A stretch of 64,000 nucleotides of DNA from assembly GCF_022513585.1 (NCBI RefSeq), contig NZ_JAKWBF010000009.1, positions 1 through 64,000 of the forward strand. The letters are read 5' to 3'. How positions within the stretch are numbered: the stretch's first letter is position 1; each line of letters begins with the position of its first letter. The notes under the pieces are model-generated. The model had not been told where the DNA came from and made no database searches. It saw only the letters and a program-made list of their open reading frames with translations. The translations under genes and the position numbers were made by a program. Positions 60,301-64,000 of the stretch are shown one piece after another. The DNA is from Gordonia gummivorans (lineage in GTDB: Bacteria > Actinomycetota > Actinomycetes > Mycobacteriales > Mycobacteriaceae).

Positions 60301-62626
60301 TGTGCTCGCGGCCGCGGTGCACACGATCCCGCCACCGAGAGGTGAGCATTCGGTGCACGCCACGGACGAAGCGATCCGGGTGGCCGGGCTCGACATCGGA
60401 GTGCAGACCGGTGGCACCGATGCGAATCTCCTCTTCCAGTCGGATCGTCCGTACGCGGCCGCGATCATCGGTACGACGTTGTCGATCAAGGGTGCACCCG
60501 AAGCGATCACCGCCGCGTTGCGTCCGGGTGAGGCGTCGTTGATCGAGGTCATCGACGAGATGACCGCCGCAGGACTTCGAGTGCTGGCGGTCGCCGAGCG
60601 CGCGCTGACCCCCGAGCAGGCACAGGCCGCTCGGGCCGATCCCGACGTGTTCACGCAACTCTGCTCGGAGGACCTCCGCGCCCTGGGGGCGGTCGGGATC
60701 GCCGACACGGCGCGGCCCACGTCTCGTGGCCTCATCGAAGAACTGCAGCGACGTGACATCGGTGTCCGCCTGATCACCGGTGACCACCCGGTGACCGCGA
60801 TGGTGATCGCGCGAGACCTCGGGATGGCGCTGAAACCCGACGAGGTCATGACCGGAACCGCGTGGGAGGCCCTCACCAGCGATGGGCAGATCGCTGCGGT
60901 ACAGCGTTACCGAGTGTTCGCGCGGATGGCCCCCGAACACAAGGTTCAGGTGGTGCAGGCGCTCGAGGCTGCCGACCTGGTGACTGCGATGGTCGGTGAC
61001 GGCGCCAACGACGCCGCAGCGATCCGGGCGGCCACCGTCGGGGTCGGCATCGTCTCGAGCGGCAGCGACCCGGCCCGCACCGCGGCCGACGTCTTGCTAC
61101 TCGACGGCCAGATCGGCGCCTTCATCGACGCGATCGATGAAGGGCACCAGCTGTGGCGTCGGGTCCAGGCCGCGGTGTCGATGCTGGTGGGACACAATCT
61201 CGGTGAGGTCAGCTTTGCGCTGATCACCAGTACGGTGACGGGCAAGCCCGCCATGTCGGCGCGTCAGATCCTGCTCATCAACATGCTCACCGATGCGCTG
61301 CCGGCAGCGGCTCTCGCGGTGAGCCCCCAGGTCGGCGACGGTCTCGCGGACTTCGACGAGGCAGCGCTCTGGCGGGCCATCTACACTCACGGCGCGTCGA
61401 CGGCGGTCGGTGCCACGCTCTCGTGGCTGCTCGCACGACCGGGCGGGACGCCGCAGCGGGCAGCCACCGTCGGCTTGGCCGGCCTGGTGCTCACCCAGTT
61501 GACCCAGATCGTCGACGAATCGCACGGCAAGCTGGTCGTGATGACCAGCGTGGGCACGTTCATCCTGATGGCGGGCGTGATCACGACCCCGGGTCTGAGC
61601 TCCCTGTTCGGGTGCACGCCCCTCGGGCCGGTCGGATGGGGTCAGGCGCTCACCGGAGCGGGCGCCGCCATGGTGGTGTCCAAGATCGCCCCGGACGTCC
61701 TCGAACGGATGGGGCAGCAGGCGCGTAGTCGCGCAGAGTCACTCGTCGTCGATGACGAGGACACCGGCGCGAACGAGCAGCGCGTAAACTTCGCGGATCG
61801 GCGGCGTGAGCACACGAACGCCGGCGGCGAGCAACGTGTCCGGGCCGATGGCACGGCCGATCTCGGTCATGCAGGACAGCCTAACCGAACAAGCGGTGGA
61901 AGTCAGTACCCCGTGCCCGAATGGAGAGAAGATTTGTTGGAAGCGACGCGGTCGTTCGTCGACTCACACCGCGACGTCTCGAAGTTGGTCGCCGAGGCGG
62001 AACGCTTCGCTGTGCAGGTGCCGGTCCTCGGACGGATCTCTGTGCCCTCCCCCGACCAGCTTGCGTTCTACGGTGCGCTCGGTCTACTGGCGGTGCTCGA
62101 GGTGATCGATTGGCCGGTGGCACTCGCGGTCGGCGTCGGGCATGCGGCAACGACGCGCCATCTCGAACAGCGCGTCGAAGAGGCCGAAGCCGAGGTCGAA
62201 GAAGTGGCCGCCGAGGTGGAAGAGGTTGTCGCACAACTTCCCCCGGGTGCGCTGAAACAATTGACCGCAACGCGTGTCGAGACGGTGGCGGCGACGAAGG
62301 CACCGGCAAAGAAGGCTGCAGCGAAGAAGGTTGCAGTGAAGAAGGTTGCGGCCAAGAAGTCTCCCGCAAAGAAGGCAGCCGCCAAGGCACCGGCCAAGAA
62401 GGCAGCACCGGCCAAGGCGGCCGCCAAGAAGGCGGCAGCGAAGAAGGCGGCAGCGAAGAAGGCGGTGCCGGCGAAAACCGCTGCAAGGAAGGCACCGGCA
62501 AAGAAGGCTGCTGCAACAAAGGCTGGGGCGCAGAAGGCAACCGTCGCCAAGAAGACCGTCGCGAAGAAGGCGCCGGCCAAGAAAGCGGCAAGGTCGACCA
62601 CGCACAGCAACGTTGCGGAGAACTGA
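57389..62626 (+). CDS. ctpI: CtpI-type P-type ATPase reading through into a Lys/Ala-rich C-terminal protein
   Basis: 1745 residues as an open frame, from ATG 57389 after GGAGG. Residues ~1-1450 match CtpI: a long N-terminal region, actuator ALTGESLPVS, phosphorylation Asp946 in CFDKTGTLSENKL, PEGLPLV in M4 and AMVGDGANDAAAI. Its natural end is probably near nt 61745 (VVSKIAPDVLERMGQQA). The frame then continues through ~60 poor-quality residues into a second protein with a TM helix (LAFYGALGLLAVLEVI), a Glu-rich coil and a (K/A)-rich tail of the HbhA type. That part has its own possible start (TTG 61934 behind GGAGAG). So either a true fusion or two genes with a lost stop. Confidence 0.8.
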   Translation: MGLLSAPLWFANVATGAALMGGEAAVKAGRTVSRSLVDAAGEQITGLTDLARGATAVVGEALTASPARRMSSRGEVRWIEVRGLDGDDPDAVARAVIDAVSDTAGVRDVVLNRATARMVVVVDRGGPSAQALGTILDTAEHGVIADRRRLPATLPGDDAALGARLLSSTVATAGLVVGTTASLLGAPGSFRFLAAPVSLSHHTPAIRNRVTELLGPEASELVFALIGTSVGVLRVSPTGLFADATTRAMLAAEAVNGRRTWNRLEHNLTRQAFKTADEPGTRPRTRSLHTSGVSDGYANKAAAVGVGAAALVGVMSGSADMATDTVLTAMPKPVRSVRQSFACALSRGLSGRHGALVMHPSVLRHLDTVDTVLIDPRVLYTDELTVTQINGLDGDFRARAWEAARAALDDGLLTPGLHPLDEIPGAGGTGTALVSPLRDPLSSAVVTEARRVGARIVSLDDPGLRSLGQGFDELLHAAGPVDDALRRALATLHDRGATVAFVTGATDMATADAEVVVGVWHRDAPPPWGADIFVPDLGGVWRFLHALPVAKTAANKGVQLSVSGSVIGAIMLLPDVVGSGPASVNLAAVGALWTGFRLGSGVFDESLPIPELGHDWHALPVSEVARLLPRPAPDQPIQERLSGLTSVSVVKPVTNRVAAVWRTASEFVGAIRGDLDDPITPILATGAAATALLGSPLDAGLVFAVLLLNTAISAEQELHAERILDELLAVQEPLARRLVGPGTGDREEQVPASRLRPGDLIAVGPGEVVPADGRIVRADALEVDESALTGESLPVSKSSEPTPGAPLAERTGSLYAGTVVIAGRGVAIVTSIGASTQMSRATAMTARKSRKVGLAAQLSKITGQALPWSIAGGGAVGLLSLLRGTPLHDAVAGGVAIAVAAVPEGLPLVTTLAQLAAARQLTSSHVLIRNPQAIEAFARLDVVCFDKTGTLSENKLRVREVGSVDGVEDDAVLAAAVHTIPPPRGEHSVHATDEAIRVAGLDIGVQTGGTDANLLFQSDRPYAAAIIGTTLSIKGAPEAITAALRPGEASLIEVIDEMTAAGLRVLAVAERALTPEQAQAARADPDVFTQLCSEDLRALGAVGIADTARPTSRGLIEELQRRDIGVRLITGDHPVTAMVIARDLGMALKPDEVMTGTAWEALTSDGQIAAVQRYRVFARMAPEHKVQVVQALEAADLVTAMVGDGANDAAAIRAATVGVGIVSSGSDPARTAADVLLLDGQIGAFIDAIDEGHQLWRRVQAAVSMLVGHNLGEVSFALITSTVTGKPAMSARQILLINMLTDALPAAALAVSPQVGDGLADFDEAALWRAIYTHGASTAVGATLSWLLARPGGTPQRAATVGLAGLVLTQLTQIVDESHGKLVVMTSVGTFILMAGVITTPGLSSLFGCTPLGPVGWGQALTGAGAAMVVSKIAPDVLERMGQQARSRAESLVVDDEDTGANEQRVNFADRRREHTNAGGEQRVRADGTADLGHAGQPNRTSGGSQYPVPEWREDLLEATRSFVDSHRDVSKLVAEAERFAVQVPVLGRISVPSPDQLAFYGALGLLAVLEVIDWPVALAVGVGHAATTRHLEQRVEEAEAEVEEVAAEVEEVVAQLPPGALKQLTATRVETVAATKAPAKKAAAKKVAVKKVAAKKSPAKKAAAKAPAKKAAPAKAAAKKAAAKKAAAKKAVPAKTAARKAPAKKAAATKAGAQKATVAKKTVAKKAPAKKAARSTTHSNVAEN
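61739..61870 (-). CDS. Candidate leaderless small gene (43 aa), antisense to the ctpI run-on
   Basis: ATG 61870 to TGA 61739. The predicted product has a natural composition: MTEIGRAIGPDTLL, then ALLVRAGVLVIDDE at the C-terminus. TAGGCT sits exactly 7 nt before the ATG, which is the spacing of leaderless transcripts. No ribosome binding site. The plus-strand frame opposite it has no family character, which supports this strand as coding. No family is recalled with confidence. Confidence 0.45.
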   Translation of the reverse strand: MTEIGRAIGPDTLLAAGVRVLTPPIREVYALLVRAGVLVIDDE

Positions 62627-62691
62627 TCCCAAGATCTGGGTGACTACCCCGCTGAGCTGGGCAGATACCCTCGCGCTCTGCCCGCAGAATC

Positions 62692-62712
62692 TAGGGGAAG
62701 AACTTCTTCCCC
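62692..62712. repeat. First of two near-identical hairpins
   Basis: TAGGGGAAGAACTTCTTCCCC: GGGGAAGAA and its complement flank one central base. It lies 66 bp after the preceding stop and differs from the hairpin at 62761-62781 at 2 of 21 positions. Confidence 0.7.
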
Positions 62713-62759
62713 GGGGTTCGTAGTCGTCCGCTAGGAATTTCGCGGGGAGGACTCGAAGG

Positions 62760-62789
62760 GTAGGGGAAGAGTTTCTTCCCCTACTTTTT
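62760..62789 (+). terminator. Intrinsic terminator with U-tract
   Basis: Perfect 11-bp stem GTAGGGGAAGA / TCTTCCCCTAC with a GTT loop (62760-62784), followed by TTTTT (62785-62789). Terminates the plus-strand ATPase transcript. It is one of the few U-tract terminators in the window. Confidence 0.88.
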
Positions 62790-62805
62790 GCGGGCGTCCG
62801 TCGGA

Positions 62806-62862
62806 CCGGTCAACGAATTTCGATGCACGGTCAACGATTTTGGGCGCACGGTCAACGGGTCA
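62806..62862. repeat. Three-copy 21-bp direct repeat at the P450 3' end
   Basis: Copies begin at 62806, 62827 and 62848 with the shared core CGGTCAACG. The third covers the P450 stop codon. The 21-bp period matches two helical turns. Confidence 0.75.
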
Positions 62863-64000
62863 GGCGGGGACGTAGGCCGTCCGTCGTCGGATGTCGATGG
62901 GGAGTCCGTCGGCGGGTGTGGGGCCGGTGCCGTAGGTCAGTTCGAGTCGGTAGTCGGCGGGCACCGTCCACTCGAAGCGCTGCAGCATCTGGTGCATGAT
63001 CGACTTCACTTCCATGCCACCGAAATAGAGGCCGATGCACTTGTGTGCGCCGCCGCCGAAGGGTGCCCACGCGAACCGGTGGACCTTGTCCTCACGACGG
63101 TCGTCGGCGAATCGCTCGGGATCCCAGTGCGTCGGGTTCGGCCACCATTCCTTGCGCAGCATCGTGGTCCACGGATGAATGCCGATCATGGTGCCGGCTG
63201 GTATGTAGTGACCCAGAATGTCGGTGTCCTGGATGGCTTTTCGGAACAACATGCCGACCGGAGCGTTGATGCGGAGCGTCTCCTTGAAGGCAAGGTCGAG
63301 GCTGGGCAGCTTGTCGATGTCGTCGTAGTCGAGGGTCGGCTTGTCCAGGGCCAGCGATTCGGCGCGCAGCCGTTCCTGCCACTCCGGGTAGCGACCGAGG
63401 AAATACGCGAGCATCGACAACGCGATGGTGCTGGTGTCGTGGGCGGCCATCATGACGAAGATCATGTGGTTCACCACGTCCTCGTCGCTGAAGGTGTCGC
63501 CCTCGGGACTTTCGCTGTGGCACAGGACGCTGAACAGATCGTCGCCGTCGCCGGCTCGCTTGGAGGCGATCTCCGACCGGAAGTAGCGCTGCAGCGCCTC
63601 TCGCCCGCGCAATCCACGTGTCCAGGTGCCGAACTTCTTGGTGTCGAAGCGGACGAGGCCCTGTCCGCCACGAACCGCGGCTTCGAAGGAGTCCTCGAGA
63701 GCGTGCGCCTCGGTCTCGTTCAGTGACGCGCCCATGAACACCTCGGTCGCCAGCGACAGGGTCAAGTCCTTTGTACGGGAGTACATCGGAAAGCCGTCTT
63801 CGATGGGCCAATTGGCGAGGGTCTTCTCGATGTGCGGGGTCATCATGCCCAGGTAGCCCTTGAGTCGGGCGGGCGTGAACGCCTGCTGCATGATGCGGCG
63901 GTGATACATGTGGTCCGGTGCATCCATCAGCATGATTCCGCGATGGAAGAACGGGCCGATCATCGGCTCCCATCCCTCCTCGCTCGAGAAGGCCTTCTCG
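62860..64000 (-). CDS. Cytochrome P450, N-terminus beyond the right edge
   Basis: About 380 C-terminal residues are visible; the frame is open to the window end and continues (EKAFSSEEGWEPMIGPFF...). Features: MLMDAPDHMYHRRIMQQAF, I-helix MMAAHDTSTIALS, K-helix FKETLRINAP (ExxR) and heme-binding FAWAPFGGGAHKCIGLYFGG. Reminiscent of the CYP136-type enzymes of mycolata, but I cannot assign a CYP number. It needs a ferredoxin or reductase not seen here. Monooxygenation substrate unknown; lipids or steroids are likely by neighbourhood. Confidence 0.92.
   Translation of the reverse strand, partial: EKAFSSEEGWEPMIGPFFHRGIMLMDAPDHMYHRRIMQQAFTPARLKGYLGMMTPHIEKTLANWPIEDGFPMYSRTKDLTLSLATEVFMGASLNETEAHALEDSFEAAVRGGQGLVRFDTKKFGTWTRGLRGREALQRYFRSEIASKRAGDGDDLFSVLCHSESPEGDTFSDEDVVNHMIFVMMAAHDTSTIALSMLAYFLGRYPEWQERLRAESLALDKPTLDYDDIDKLPSLDLAFKETLRINAPVGMLFRKAIQDTDILGHYIPAGTMIGIHPWTTMLRKEWWPNPTHWDPERFADDRREDKVHRFAWAPFGGGAHKCIGLYFGGMEVKSIMHQMLQRFEWTVPADYRLELTYGTGPTPADGLPIDIRRRTAYVPA

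Overview
High-GC actinobacterial chromosome, most likely a mycolic-acid-containing genus of the Mycobacteriales. Gordonia or a near relative is my best guess. The grounds are two LGFP-repeat lipoproteins, orthologue-like matches to mycobacterial FadA/FadB (Rv0859/Rv0860), FadD5 (Rv0166), Icd2 (Rv0066c) and CtpI (Rv0107c), F420/luciferase-type oxidoreductases, GTG/TTG starts and many 1-4 bp coupled overlaps. No rRNA, tRNA, insertion sequence, phage gene or CRISPR array was recognised. Genus and functions are inferred by reading the protein sequences; no search was run.

Layout. 1-1800: two toxin-antitoxin modules side by side, an edge-truncated VapBC pair and a MNT/HEPN pair with a tandem operator. 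1857-7200: small accessory genes (LGFP lipoprotein, DUF1877, DUF2255, TetR with a double operator and its divergent membrane protein, a ferritin-like protein with a 15-bp minisatellite, a broken MpaB/DUF2236 gene, DUF1622). 7188-11436: two hotdog-fold genes, a beta-propeller protein, an LLM flavoprotein, a YihY membrane protein. 11522-17885: a beta-oxidation operon fadD-fadE-fadA-fadB (minus strand) with a recognisable promoter, ending just downstream of a second LGFP lipoprotein gene. 18974-25345: ammonium transporter with a non-standard twin-His site, a crotonase, a RibD-like reductase, a secretory lipase, GlgX. 25521-32758: FadD5 and an 1830-residue single-chain acyl-CoA carboxylase. 32918-40468: ArsR/SRPBCC pair with a 28-bp palindrome, monomeric isocitrate dehydrogenase, catalase, VanY-like peptidase, BAAT-type thioesterase, a small secreted protein.

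40732-49243 is the main accessory locus. A response regulator/kinase/degenerate-kinase operon runs convergently into a jetABC (Wadjet/MksBEF/Ept-type) SMC operon. The two operons share their stop codons on one CTAG, and the expected nuclease gene jetD is absent. 49367-57194: lipoprotein, VOC, lipase/esterase, tautomerase, methyltransferase/TetR, PLP lyase-like enzyme, and a PadR-controlled LLM/SnoaL pair with matching operators. 57389-64000: a CtpI-type P-type ATPase whose frame runs on into a Lys/Ala-rich tail protein, with a candidate leaderless 43-codon gene antisense to the junction, twin hairpins, and an edge-truncated cytochrome P450.

Functionally the window is dominated by lipid handling (activation, beta-oxidation, carboxylation, ester and thioester hydrolysis) plus defence or plasmid-control functions (two TA modules, JetABC).
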